From positions 1,508,429-1,572,428 of the forward strand of contig CM030853.1 of assembly GCA_018105865.1 (NCBI GenBank): DNA of 64,000 nt, read 5' to 3'. The notes under the pieces were generated by a model. That model did not search any database. It was not told where the DNA came from and saw only the letters and a list, made by a program, of their open reading frames with translations. Made by a program: the position numbers and the translations under genes. This stretch comes from Metaphire vulgaris (lineage: Eukaryota; Annelida; Clitellata; Crassiclitellata; Megascolecidae). This document shows, in pieces, positions 14,573 through 22,579 of this stretch. Each line of letters opens with the position of its first letter. The stretch's first letter is position 1.

Positions 14573-16387
14573 GATCCTGTTTCTTTCGATTTCTTCTCGC
14601 AGGTCTCGCCATGAAGCAGATCATAGAGCAGTATTTCGTGTCCCCCACCCTCCTGAGGGTCGTCCGGGTCTTCCGCGTCGGTCGCATCCTCCGTCTGATC
14701 AAATCGGCGAAAGGCATCCGGACCCTGCTCTTCTCCCTCGCCGTCTCCCTACCCGCCCTCTTCAACATCGGCCTCCTGCTCTTCCTCATCATGTTCATCT
14801 ACGCCATCTTCGGCATGTCGTTCTTCATGCACGTCACGTACAACAACGGCATCGAGGAGCTGTTCAACTTCGAAACGTTCGGCCGATCCGTCATCCTTCT
14901 CTTCCAGGTGTCCACTTCCGCCGGATGGAACAGCGTCCTGGCCGGACTCATGGTCGAACCGCCCAGGTGCGTGCAGTGCATGGTGACGAAGGCTTCGAAT
15001 TTTATAAATATTCTGAAGACGAAAAACCATGCAGCGAATCTTACGGATTTTAACAGAGGATCTGAATTTTTTATTTTAAGCTTTACTTCTATGCACAATA
15101 GTGGTGGCTTCACACGGATGAGGCTCTTTGCGGCCCGTGTCCCCCTATTGAACGCCTGCCCCAGTGGCCCCCTGTTGGGACCCTATATTTACTACTGTAT
15201 GCCTATCAACAAATGGTTGGCCTCCTACTCTTAGAAGTTGCCACCTCCAACGCCCCCTCCCACTTGGGAAATCCTGGAGCCGCCACTGATACACAACGTA
15301 AATTAATTCCAAAATTTCTTTACATATATTTCTTTCGATATATTTAGATATATTTCGAATTTCTCCCACAACGGCTTGAGAACAGTGGCGGCTCTAAGGT
15401 TGGGCAAGTGGGGGGGCCGTTGGGGTGGCAACTTCTAATCATGTGGGGGCCAACCATTTGTTGTTTAATGTATGTAGCATTAAGTATAGGGTCCCAACTG
15501 GGGGGGCCACTGGGGGGCCAGGCTCTCAATAGGGGGGGGCACGGGCCCCCCCTCCCTGGCCCCCCCCGGTGGAGCCGCCACTGCTTGAGAATCACTCAGA
15601 CAGAATCAACTGATTCACTTTATAGTAACAAACGAACGCAGTGCGGCTTACAGTGGTTTTCGACTTTTCATCACAGATGCAAAAAAGGTTTTTAACGGTT
15701 TTTTTAAATTTTTCCGCGGTTTTTTACGCTTTTTAAATTCTTTTATTTTTCCAACGTGTTATATACTTCTATATGGTTTTTACGCTGCACAACAGGTGTA
15801 ACAACACCTTTTCCGAGGACCGTCAAAACGGAAACTGCGGCAACAGCGCCATCGCCGTTCTCTTCCTCGTCAGCTACCTGGTCATCAGCTTCCTGGTCGT
15901 CATCAACATGTACATCGCCGTCATCCTGGAAAACTTCAGCCAGGCGACCGAGGACGTCCAGCAGGGCCTGACCCAGGACGACTTCGACATGTACTTCGAG
16001 GTCTGGGAGCGGTTCGACGAGGCCGCCACCCAGTACATCCCCCTCGACGCCGTGTCGAACCTGGCCGACGCGCTCGAATACCCGCTCCGCATCCCGGCGC
16101 CGAACTTCTTCCGGCTGGTGGCGCTCGACATTCCGATATGCCAGGGCGATCGGGTCCACTGCGTCGACATACTGGACGCCCTGACCAAGAACTTCCTCGG
16201 GACGTTCTCCGACGCCGGACGCGACCTGGTCGACGTGAACAAGAAGCTGGAAAAGACGGACTACTGCCCGATCAGCTCGACCGTGCGCCGACAGCGACAC
16301 ATCTACTGCGCCAGGGTCATCCAGAGGGCGTGGCGCAAGCACATCGATCGAAAACGATGGCTGGAACAGGTCAACGCGATCCTATAG
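995..16387 (+). CDS. Nav1: Voltage-gated sodium channel alpha subunit, Nav1 type (3' part, 17 exons)
   Basis: This is the pore-forming subunit of a voltage-gated sodium channel of the plasma membrane. Exons cover the end of the I-II linker, all of domains II, III and IV, and the cytoplasmic tail; domain I is outside the window to the left. The selectivity residues seen are Glu in domain II (CGEWIE), Lys in domain III (TFKGW) and Ala in domain IV (TSAGW), which is the DEKA pattern of bilaterian Nav1 and excludes a calcium channel (EEEE). S4 segments carry Arg/Lys at every third residue. The III-IV linker has an LFMT inactivation motif and the tail an IQ motif. All exon phases agree if the second exon of the II-III linker region runs to 7136, giving about 1358 codons here, but that reading includes one in-frame UAG (see exon 6). 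Exons are GC-rich, introns AT-rich. Identification is very secure. Confidence 0.97.
1098..1884. other. Sodium channel intron
   Basis: No gene or clear mobile element seen. It holds short G and C runs and a CA-rich run at 1814-1850. Confidence 0.6.
1885..1932 (+). CDS. Nav1: Nav exon 2 of window: I-II linker
   Basis: A 48-base exon between TCTTTCAG and GTGAGT encodes [16 protein letters not shown]. This resembles the short conserved block in insect para I-II linkers (a VLxxIIEQAAGR type motif). Phases match on both sides. Confidence 0.85.
1992..2171. mobile_element. Pogo/Tigger-like MITE, copy 1
   Basis: Ends CAGTAGAACCTCGTTATAAC and GTTATAACGAAGTTCTACTG are inverted repeats flanked by TA. 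No coding capacity. Related copies are at 14089 and 47369. TA target and CAGTAGAAC ends suggest the Tc1/mariner-pogo group. Confidence 0.75.
2272..2342 (+). repeat. Dispersed SINE-like tail (GCGCTATATAAAT type)
   Basis: CCTTGTCTTTGGTTATGCT then ACGGCGCTATATAAATAG and a CAATA tail. A close copy is at 10757-10824 and weaker ones at 24636 and 42888. No pol III promoter boxes were identified. Confidence 0.5.
2652..2893 (+). CDS. Nav1: Nav exon 3: end of I-II linker and domain II S1
   Basis: Encodes a basic and Cys/Trp-rich run ([12 protein letters not shown]) and then S1 with [17 protein letters not shown] and FMAMDH, the classic domain II start of Nav channels. Acceptor TTCAG, donor GTGAGC after GNY, phase 0. 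Confidence 0.95.
2894..3369. other. Sodium channel intron
   Basis: No gene, RNA or repeat recognised beyond short C runs and a repeated TTGACCTTTCTGACC motif near 3305-3345. Confidence 0.5.
3370..3543 (+). CDS. Nav1: Nav exon 4: domain II S2, S3 and start of S4
   Basis: [14 protein letters not shown] is S2, [19 protein letters not shown] is S3, and LSILRSFRL begins the S4 sensor. 58 codons exactly, donor GTAGTT, phase 0 at both ends. Confidence 0.95.
3647..4061. mobile_element. MITE with GGGGCTGTCCATTAATTACGTC ends
   Basis: The first ~20 bases (from GGGGCTGTCCATTAATTACG) recur as the exact inverted repeat at the right end, 415 bp in all. The interior is AT-rich with C runs and no frame. Superfamily not assigned. 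Confidence 0.75.
4243..4830. repeat. Tandem repeat, about 203 bp, three copies
   Basis: Copies start with AACGAGGGTTGTCATG near 4246, 4449 and 4651, and each ends with GCGGTT, AATTTGCACAAA. The copies differ at scattered bases, so it is not a very recent duplication. Confidence 0.85.
5134..5213. mobile_element. TTAA-bounded palindromic mini-element, copy 1
   Basis: Begins TTAACCCCTTAACTGGGG and ends GTTAAGGGGTTAA, with a conserved core ATTGAGTTACAGTTAAATAC. About 80 bp, nine copies in the window, each starting and ending with TTAA. The TTAA boundary suggests a piggyBac-type non-autonomous element. Confidence 0.75.
5351..5692 (+). CDS. Nav1: Nav exon 5: domain II S4 end, S5, pore loop, S6 start
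   Basis: Completes S4 with [14 protein letters not shown], then S5 ([15 protein letters not shown]). The pore loop [13 protein letters not shown] has the domain II selectivity Glu and the outer-ring Glu three residues later, both unchanged from toxin-sensitive channels. Ends in S6 at IIGNLV before GTACGT. Confidence 0.96.
5938..6640. repeat. Dispersed repeat with GATGGGGACACAAGAATATG module, two tandem half-copies
   Basis: Two related ~300-base segments (5940-6230 and 6235-6590) share CATTTGACAGAGAATG, GAGACAGAATATATT and GGGGACACAAGAATATGTGG. Similar copies lie at 39575-40040 (inverted) and 58996-59320, and the module recurs in the array at 19600-22140. No coding frame. Confidence 0.65.
6710..7136 (+). 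CDS. Nav1: Nav exon 6: domain II S6 end and II-III linker, with in-frame UAG
   Basis: Begins [14 protein letters not shown], the inner half of S6, then an amphipathic linker ([28 protein letters not shown]). In the channel frame a TAG lies at 6953-6955, after KIWFP. The same frame is then open through an Arg-rich run, Ala4 and Asp5 to ACAG before GTGCGG at 7137, and the single spare base fits the next exon. Possible readings are a short intron 6946-6999 (GTTTCC to CCAAG, which also keeps frame), an edited or read-through codon, a truncated isoform, or an assembly error. The part to 6945 is secure; the rest is inferred. Confidence 0.75.
7321..7451 (+). CDS. Nav1: Nav exon 7: II-III linker with EEGD tetrapeptide repeats
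   Basis: Strong acceptor (TTGTTTTTCTATCAG) and donor GTAACA. The exon is largely a 12-bp coding repeat giving DEEG/EEGD units, then [17 protein letters not shown]. Phase fits exon 6 ending at 7136 and exon 8. The acidic repeat is cytoplasmic; no function is known. Confidence 0.8.
7452..7821. other. Sodium channel intron
   Basis: Open in one frame by chance but with no splice-supported coding segment; no repeat recognised. Confidence 0.5.
7822..8328 (+). CDS. Nav1: Nav exon 8: II-III linker and domain III S1
   Basis: Contains poly-Ser (7870-7915) and poly-Asp (8011-8049) runs, then a Cys-rich block ([19 protein letters not shown]) and [20 protein letters not shown], the start of domain III S1. 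Donor GTTGGT after SSISL. Two in-phase acceptors are possible, giving starts at 7822 or 7831. Confidence 0.88.
8768..8851. mobile_element. TTAA-bounded palindromic mini-element, copy 2
   Basis: Same ends and core as the copy at 5134, with TTAA at both edges, in the intron before Nav exon 9. Confidence 0.75.
8946..9119 (+). CDS. Nav1: Nav exon 9: domain III S1 end, S2 and S3
   Basis: [17 protein letters not shown] follows S1; [18 protein letters not shown] is S2 and [11 protein letters not shown] is S3. 58 codons, phase 0 at both ends. A large microsatellite block starts within about 30 bases of the donor. Confidence 0.95.
9150..9438. repeat. TTA/AGT/AGC trinucleotide microsatellite
   Basis: Drifts from TTA to AGT to AGC units and starts 30 bases after the donor of Nav exon 9. 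Confidence 0.95.
9503..9625 (+). CDS. Nav1: Nav exon 10: domain III S3 end and S4 voltage sensor
   Basis: [19 protein letters not shown] is followed by [18 protein letters not shown], with five Arg at every third residue. Ends WEGMK before GTAGAT, phase 0. Confidence 0.95.
10037..10394 (+). repeat. Degenerate TTTTTAGGG minisatellite
   Basis: About 40 imperfect units of TTTTTAGGG / TTTTTAGG within a channel intron. It resembles telomeric repeats in composition but is not the animal TTAGGG unit. Confidence 0.9.
10678..10883. repeat. GAT/TTA microsatellites around a SINE-like tail
   Basis: GATGATGAC units at 10682-10730, TTA at 10730-10745, the GCGCTATATAAAT repeat at 10757-10824, then TTA units to 10883. 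The last run ends 25 bases before the acceptor of Nav exon 11. Confidence 0.9.
10909..11184 (+). CDS. Nav1: Nav exon 11: domain III S4-S5 linker, S5 and turret
   Basis: [20 protein letters not shown] and [17 protein letters not shown] match Nav domain III S5. The extracellular turret has three N-glycosylation sequons (NAS, NRS, NFT) and two Cys. Ends in the pore helix LALFQV before GTACGT. Confidence 0.95.
11838..11895. repeat. TA dinucleotide repeat
   Basis: Alternating TA just upstream of Nav exon 12; a second TA run lies at 12051-12090 in the next intron. Confidence 0.95.
11930..11983 (+). CDS. Nav1: Nav exon 12: domain III pore loop
   Basis: An 18-codon exon encoding [18 protein letters not shown]. 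The Lys is the domain III selectivity residue. The residue after Trp is Thr, where vertebrate toxin-sensitive channels have Met and insects Ile (rat Nav1.4 M1240). Acceptor TGTTTTAG, donor GTTTGT, phase 0. Confidence 0.94.
12195..12332 (+). CDS. Nav1: Nav exon 13: domain III S6
   Basis: [18 protein letters not shown] leads into S6 ([16 protein letters not shown]), ending MQKKK. Matches Nav domain III S6 almost residue for residue. Donor GTCGGA, phase 0. Confidence 0.95.
12399..12588. mobile_element. hAT-type MITE, copy 1
   Basis: Ends CAGTGGCGGCTC and GAGCCGCCACTG are inverted repeats and the flanks CTCCAGAC are an exact 8-bp target duplication, as expected for hAT. The interior is G/C-run rich with CCAACCATTTGTTGTTTAAT. 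Six related copies follow. Confidence 0.9.
12716..12797. mobile_element. TTAA-bounded palindromic mini-element, copy 3
   Basis: TTAA at both edges with the shared inverted ends and ATTGAGTTACAG core, 20 bases before Nav exon 14. Confidence 0.75.
12818..12925 (+). CDS. Nav1: Nav exon 14: III-IV linker, inactivation gate
   Basis: Encodes [19 protein letters not shown] followed by [17 protein letters not shown]. The hydrophobic latch is Leu-Phe-Met, in place of vertebrate IFM or insect MFM, with the following Thr kept. The channel should fast-inactivate. Acceptor CTGTAG, donor GTAGGA. Confidence 0.95.
12936..13027. repeat. GAT microsatellite
   Basis: Begins ten bases after the donor of Nav exon 14. 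A related low-complexity GACTGACT run lies at 13326-13455. Confidence 0.95.
13524..13794 (+). CDS. Nav1: Nav exon 15: domain IV S1 to S3
   Basis: [20 protein letters not shown] is S1 in two halves, [17 protein letters not shown] is S2, [14 protein letters not shown] is S3. The donor GTAGAT leaves one base T that joins GT of the next exon as a Cys codon. Acceptor GTGACCAG follows a T-rich GTT run. Confidence 0.93.
14089..14267. mobile_element. Pogo/Tigger-like MITE, copy 2
   Basis: TA-flanked, right end ACGTTATAACGAAGTTCTACTG as in the copy at 1992; the left end is diverged. Confidence 0.7.
14526..14574. repeat. GTT microsatellite
   Basis: TTG units ending 28 bases before the acceptor of Nav exon 16, forming part of its T-rich tract. 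A similar GTT run is at 7172-7216. Confidence 0.9.
14603..14966 (+). CDS. Nav1: Nav exon 16: domain IV S4, S5 and pore loop
   Basis: S4 has seven basic residues at every third position ([19 protein letters not shown]). S5 is [20 protein letters not shown]. The pore loop [19 protein letters not shown] has the selectivity Ala, but Asn-Ser follows Trp where Asp-Gly is usual (rat Nav1.4 D1532, G1533). Donor GTGCGT with two spare bases. Confidence 0.95.
15099..15288. mobile_element. hAT-type MITE, copy 2 (diverged, inverted)
   Basis: Ends TAGTGGTGGCTT and GAGCCGCCACTG with near-identical 8-bp flanks (ATGCACAA, ATACACAA). Interior matches the family in inverted order. Confidence 0.75.
15383..15583. 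mobile_element. hAT-type MITE, copy 3
   Basis: CAGTGGCGGCTC ends with exact 8-bp target duplication CTTGAGAA. Confidence 0.9.
15796..16387 (+). CDS. Nav1: Nav exon 17: domain IV S6, C-terminal tail and stop
   Basis: S6 is [19 protein letters not shown] followed by ENFSQATED. The tail has the EF-hand-like region ([15 protein letters not shown]) and an IQ calmodulin motif ([12 protein letters not shown]). It ends LEQVNAIL and TAG at 16385-16387, a short tail compared with vertebrate Nav. Confidence 0.97.
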
Positions 16388-16532
16388 CGCCCCGCTATGA
16401 CTTCTTGAGCAGTGTTTTGTCCAGGCCTGTTAGGGAAGCCCCCAAACCCCTAACCCCAAAACAAAGTTCCCACCTCCCCCCATAAAATTTCAGTACTGAC
16501 ACAAATTTTTGCTGTGACACTTCCCATCCAGA

Positions 16533-16707
16533 CAGTGGCGGCTCTAGGATTTGGCAAGTGGGGGGCGTTGGGGTGGCAATTTCTAATCATGGGGGCCAAC
16601 CATTTGTTGTTTAATGTGTGTAGCATTAAGTATAGGGTCCCAACTGGGGGGCCAGGCACTCAATAGGGGGGGCACGGGCCCCCTGCCCCCCGGTGGAGCC
16701 GCCACTG
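16533..16707. mobile_element. hAT-type MITE, copy 4, in the sodium channel 3' flank
   Basis: Exact 8-bp target duplication CATCCAGA. Lies 146 bases after the channel stop codon, probably inside its 3' UTR. Confidence 0.9.
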
Positions 16708-17000
16708 CATCCAGACTCCAGTCAAGTCAATTTGCCCTCACCTCACCCCGCACCCAATGGCCTGGATCTGGATAAAACACTGTCCTTGAGCAGTACGGGG
16801 GTGAATATCTGCGCTTAATTCTGGATAAAGGATAAACCGAGGCCGAACAACATCACGGCGCCGTTCTGACGACAGCTAAGCTTAATTAAAAAGTCCTTTG
16901 CCACTCACCTTTCTAGCGACTATTAGGACAAATTCGTCAGTCCGTGAAACAGCACTACACTCAAACACAAGATGCATTTGAAATGGACGACATAGCGCAC

Positions 17001-17006
17001 AATAAA
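17001..17006 (+). terminator. Candidate poly(A) signal of the sodium channel gene
   Basis: AATAAA lies about 0.6 kb after the channel stop codon. The 3' UTR would then include the MITE at 16533-16707. Only the hexamer supports this. Confidence 0.3.
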
Positions 17007-17308
17007 TAGTAATATCTAGTAGATCACGACAACACGAACGCTATAGAAAAGGCGGGAAAACTAACGAATTATTGCGCTATATAAACTCTTAATTGCTCAA
17101 CCTGACGAAGGACATAATAATATCATAGACATAGAATTTAAAATCTATGATATTCCATTATTTTCTAATCCAATAATCCATTATATACAAAGACGTCGAT
17201 CCACTTAGAATATTGGGGGGCCCAAACCTCCGAAGTTAGGCACATGAAAAGTTGATACTGTCATTTCTCGTTATCCTGGTCACTCACGAGTCACGACTCG
17301 CTATATAC

Positions 17309-18072
17309 AGTGATGGGCAACTAACTAAAAAATATTAGTTAAACTATAACTAAATTTTAACTAAAAATAAGTAGTTAAACTTTTAGTTGCTAACTAACTC
17401 TCTAAAATAGTTAACTAAACTAAAAAAATTTAGTTTTTTTTAATTTTACAACTATTTTTCATGTATCAAATATGTGTTTGAAAACAATTCAAAACATAGA
17501 CGATGCTGGCAGCATCAACACGTTCAATGGACCATTGAATTAATTAAGTCTTAGTCTAGACTGCAGGAACACAAGTTTGTCAAGAGTTTCGCTTTACTTT
17601 TGGTCGGCAAAAGCAGCACGTGGCACTGAAATTTTGCAGTTTATGAGCTTGGTTTGATTTCAATTTGACTTCTTCGCAACACATGTTTACTAATTCATTT
17701 TCATTTAGAAAATTTATGATGTAATTCAATATTGTATATAATTCCAACTAAAGATAAACGACTTCATATAAAAGCATTTCCGCTTACCAACGAGATCAAA
17801 GATCGTAAGTAAGTAAAAATACACTGGTCTCTGACCAAGATCAGTGATATATGGTGTTATCGTTGTCATGAAAAATTACCCAGAAGGGGATAGATAAAAA
17901 GGTACTGTAATTTCGGATCACCAACTAAAATTTTTAGTTAAACTATTTAGTTATTAACTAAATTTTTTAGTTAAACTATCATTTTAACTAAACTATTTAT
18001 ATTTAATTAAACTATGAAGCTAACTAAAAAAAGTAGTTAAACTTTTAGTTAGCAACTAATTAGTTAACTAAT
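17309..18072. mobile_element. AT-rich palindromic element (TTAGTTAAACTA repeats)
   Basis: Starts CAGTGATGGGCAACTAACTA and has TTAGTT/AACTAA motifs at both ends in inverted order around a unique centre (17450-17910). Looks like a non-autonomous hAT-type element; the right edge is not certain. Confidence 0.5.
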
Positions 18073-18079
18073 AATCATC

Positions 18080-18084
<5 letters not shown>

Positions 18085-18134
<50 letters not shown>

Positions 18135-18186
18135 ATTTATTTATTTATTCACTTATTTATTCACTTATTTATTCACTTATTTATTC

Positions 18187-18262
<76 letters not shown>

Positions 18263-18349
18263 TTATGTCTCCAGGTAGGCATTTCGCTGTACCCGCACAT
18301 CTCTAGTCTAAATGCCCTCCACGTTCAAATGCTCACCGCGTCCAACTAC

Positions 18350-18392
<43 letters not shown>
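18085..18392. repeat. TA, TTTA and AAT microsatellites
   Basis: TA run to 18130, TTTA tetranucleotides to 18265, and an AAT run at 18348-18390. Confidence 0.95.
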
Positions 18393-18510
18393 TGTGATTT
18401 TAAGTGGTTTAGGAATCTAACTAATCCTGTGTGAAAACGACTGTGAATGCCCACCGCGTTCAAATGCTCTTCGTGTCGAAATGCCCTCTGCGTCTAAGTG
18501 CCCTCCACGT

Positions 18511-18698
18511 CAGTGGCGTCGCCAGAAATTTCAGGTTGGGGAGGGGCAAAAGGGGGCTGGCGTGTCAGATTCCTCACCCTCACCTCACCTCACCCCACCC
18601 CACAAAAAACTTTCTCACCGGATTTGCCCAAATCTGATAGGTGGTCCGGGGTCAGGTTGGGGGCAGTTGCCCCCATTTGTCCTCCGTGGCGACGCTAA
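18511..18698. mobile_element. Probable MITE with CAGTGGCGTCGCC ends
   Basis: CAGTGGCGTCGCC at the left and GTGGCGACGCTAATG at the right are roughly inverted, with a C/G-run interior like the hAT MITEs. Target duplication not clear. Confidence 0.45.
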
Positions 18699-18705
18699 TG
18701 TACAC

Positions 18706-18772
18706 GATAAGGTCTAAACTTATAACCTTCCCATTCCAAAAGTCATTTCCTCCGGAGCTAGGTTATATTAAG
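18706..18772 (-). repeat. Short dispersed repeat shared with 25865-25925
   Basis: GTCATTTCCTCCGGAGCTAG is the reverse complement, with few changes, of the segment beside the satellite at 25865-25925. A weaker match is at 49290-49330. Confidence 0.7.
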
Positions 18773-19599
18773 TTAACCCGACCCGCTTCCTCGTCGATAT
18801 ACTGACCTCTTTTCTCTCCAGACAATCCACCTTGCTATGGTTATTTAAAGAAAGACTAAACACGGTAGAAATAAGCAGCTATTGATGTACTAATTAAAGC
18901 GCTACATAAATTTACGAGATTTTTTTACTTACTTATATTAACGCTTTTCAAGAACACCGCAAAAGACTCGTTATATTTTACGTTATAGAATCGGATTTTC
19001 GTTAATTGTGTCAATTTTCACCGATTATTAAATTAAATCTTGGTGAGTTTTAACGAATTTAAGTCCTTCTATCGCGTATCTAAACGATTATTGTTTGGAA
19101 ATTGTTTCTAATTGGACTGTTTATTAAGCGCCGTTGTGTTCAACGCCGGTGTCATATAAAATAAGTTCCGCTATAAAATAAGTTCCTGATCAAATTTTGA
19201 TTGGTCGGCGGATAGCCAGTCAATCAACATTAGAACCGCCCCGTCCATAGCAACGCCTACCATAATTTTGGTTCCTACTTGGGAATTCTTGGCAGGCAAC
19301 CTACCCACCAAACAGTGGCGTAGCCAGTCTATGCAAAGTGTGGTTTTTAACTCAACTGGAGTCAACGGGGTCTGGAACAGCAAATTAGAAACTGGGTGTG
19401 CATGTCCGGGGTTTAACCATCAGAAAAATTTTTTAACATTTGAAATGCCCGTGAGTTTTATTAAGTATTATACAGCCCCAAATTAAACCCTAGAAATTGC
19501 CACTTTTTGTACCCAATCGCAATGGTATGACATAAAGTACCAGGACCTTTTTAAGAAGAATTTATCGCTTTCCACCTTTATCCCTTCCCCTCCCATTAC

Positions 19600-20193
19600 A
19601 GTAGTAGTAGCAGTAGTAGTAGTAGTTGTTGTTGTAATAGTAGTGCTAGAAAACGTCATGGTAGTGATCCAATCTTAAGTCGCAGTGCTCTTTTTTCAAG
19701 GCGCAGTGCGCTTTTTTAAACAGTTCTCCATGCTGCCCTAAACCGATGAGATGGGGACACCAGAAAATGTGGATTGAATTCGTTTCATTACTCTTCTATA
19801 GCCTACTATAGCATATAACTACTAAAGCGTCAATGTGGATGACGCCTCTGTTAGAGTCTGTTGAATTTCATCAGAATATCAGAATTGAAGATACTGTTTG
19901 CCTATAGGCCTAACCGCCGCAGTGTGTGGATGGATCTCCGCAGTGCGGAAATGGCTATCCGCAGTGAGAGGATGGCTATGGCGCAGTACGGTTTAACGCC
20001 ATGGAGTAGTAGTACTAGTAGTAGTAGTTGTTGTTGTTGTAATAGTAGTATTAGTAGTGCTAGAAAATGTGCTATTAGTAGTGATCCGTCTTTTAGGCTT
20101 AGTGCTCTTTTTTAAAGCGCAGTGCGCTTTTTAGCAGTGCTCCATGCTGCCCTAGGCGACTTTCAAACCGAATTATTAATAATACTATTATTA

Positions 20194-20280
<87 letters not shown>

Positions 20281-21713
20281 AAGCAGTAGAAATAGTAGTA
20301 GTTGTTGTTGTAATAGTAGTGCTAGAAAAAGTCGTAGTTGTAGTGATCCATGCTTAAGTCGCAGTGGTCTTTTTTCAAGGAGCAGTGCGCTTTTTTTAAA
20401 CAGTTCTCCAAGCTGCCCTATACCGTTGAAATGGGGACACAAGAAAACGTGGATTGAATTCGTTTCATTACTCTTCTATAGCCTACTATAGCAATAGTAC
20501 TACTAAAGCGTCAATGTGGATGACCCCTCTGTTAGAGTCTGTTGAATTTCATCAGAATATCGGGATTGAAGATACTGTTTGCCTATAGGCCTAACCGCCA
20601 CAGTGTGTGGATGGATATCCGCTGTGCGGAAATGGCTATCCATAGAGACAGGATGGCTATGGCGCAGACGCGCACGCTGCATTTGACGCCATGGAGTAGT
20701 AGTACTAGTTGTTGTAGTAGTAGTAGTAGTTGTTGTAATAGTAGTATTATTAGTGCTAGAAAATGTGCTATTAGTAGTGATCCGTGCTTAGGGCGCAGTG
20801 CTCTTTTTTTAAAGCGCAGTGCGCTTTTTTTAGCAGTGCTCCATGCCGCAGTACTTTCAAACTCAATTATTATTAATACTATTATTATTATTAGTAGTAG
20901 TAGTAGCAGTAGTAGTAGTAGTAGCAGTAGTAGTAGTAGTAGTTGTTGTTGTAATAGTAGTGCTAGAAAAAGTCGTAGTAGTAGTGATCCATGCTTATGT
21001 CGCAGTCCTCTCTTTTCAAAGCGCAGTGCGCTTTTTTTAAACAGTGCTCCATGCTGCCCTAAACCTATGAGATGGGGACACAAGAAAATGTGGATTGAAT
21101 TGTTTCATTGCTCTTCTATAGCCTACTATAGCAATAGTACTACTAAAGCGTAAATGTGGATGACCCTCTGTTAGAATCTGTTGAATTTCATCAGAATATC
21201 GGGATTGAAGATACTGTTTGCCTATAGGCCTAATCGCCGCAGTGTGTGGATGGATCTCTGCAATGCGGAAATGGCTATGGCGCAGTAGGGTTTGACGCCA
21301 TGGAGTAGTAGAAGTAGTAGAAGTAGTAGTTGTTGTTGTTGTTGTAATAGTAGTATTAGTAGTGCTAGAAAATGTGGTAGTAGTAGTGATCCGTGCTTAG
21401 GGGCGCAGTGCTCTTTTTAGGTGCAGTGCGCTGTTTTTAGCAGTGCTCCTTGGTGCAGTAGGTGACTTTCAAACTCAATTTTTAATAATACTATTATTAT
21501 TAGTAATAGTAGTAGTAGTAGTTGTTGTTGTTGTTGTTGTAATAGTAGTATTAGTAGTGCTAGAAAATTTGGTAGTAGTAGTGATTCGTGCTTAGGGCGC
21601 AGTGCTCTTTTTTAAGGCGCATTGCGCTTTTTTAGCAGTGCTCCATGCCGCAGTAGGCGTCTTTCAAACTGATCTATTATTATTATTATTATTGTTATTA
21701 TTATTATTATTAT

Positions 21714-21758
<45 letters not shown>

Positions 21759-22151
21759 CAGTAGTAGTAGTTGTTGTTGTAATAGTAGTTCTAGAAAAAG
21801 TCTTAGTAGTAGTGATCCATACTTAAGTCGCAGTGCTCTTTTTTCAAGGCGCAGTGCGCTTTTTTTAAACAGTTCTCCAAGCTGCCCTGTACCTTTGAAA
21901 TGGGGACACAAGAAAACGTGGATTGAATTTCGTTTCATTACTCTTCTATAGCCTACTATAGCAATAGTACTACTAAAGCGTAAATGTGGATGACCCTCTA
22001 TTAGAGTCAGTTGATTTTCATCAGAATATCGGGATTGAAGATACTGTTTGCGATAGGCCTAACCGCCGCAGTGTGTGGATGGATCTCCCAGTGCGGAAAT
22101 GGCTATCCGCAGTGAGAGGATGGCTATGGCGCCCGCACGGTTTAACGCCAT

Positions 22152-22207
<56 letters not shown>

Positions 22208-22255
22208 TGTAGTTGTAGTAGTAGTTGTAGTTGTAGTAGTAGTAGTAGGAACTTA
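19600..22255. repeat. Complex tandem array of AGT microsatellite plus GCAGTGCG-rich unit, ~640-830 bp period
   Basis: Each unit has an AGT/TTG run, GTGCTAGAAAA, TAAGTCGCAGTGCTCTTTT, ATGGGGACACAAGAAAA, then ACTGTTTGCCTATAGGCCTA at 19894, 20574, 21214 and 22042. GCAGTG motifs repeat inside each unit. Frames here are fragments of the repeat and not genes. Confidence 0.9.
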
Positions 22256-22579
22256 GGAACTTAGGAACTTAACTTAACCCTAACTCAACTGGAGTCAACG
22301 GGTCTGGAACAGCAAATTAGAAACTGGGTCTGGGTGTCCGGAGTTTAACCATCAGAAAATTATTTTAACATTTGAAACGCCCGTGAGTTTTATTAAGTAT
22401 TTTACAGCCCCAAATTAAACCCTTGAAAGTGCCGCTTTTTGTACCCAATCGCAATGGCATGACATAAAGTACCAGGGACCTTTTAAAGAAGAATTTATCG
22501 CTTTCACCTTTATCTCTTCCTCCCATTATTTATGAGACCAGGGGAGTAACCCCTGTGAAATTTTTTGAAATTATAGATG

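Noticed and set aside
14967..15234. Continuation of the channel frame past exon 16
   Set aside because: The frame reads into intron and a hAT MITE; the splice at 14966 to 15796 restores domain IV S6 exactly.
995..16387. Voltage-gated calcium channel or NALCN
   Set aside because: Pore residues E (II), K (III), A (IV), the LFMT linker and the IQ tail fit Nav1; calcium channels would show Glu in each domain.
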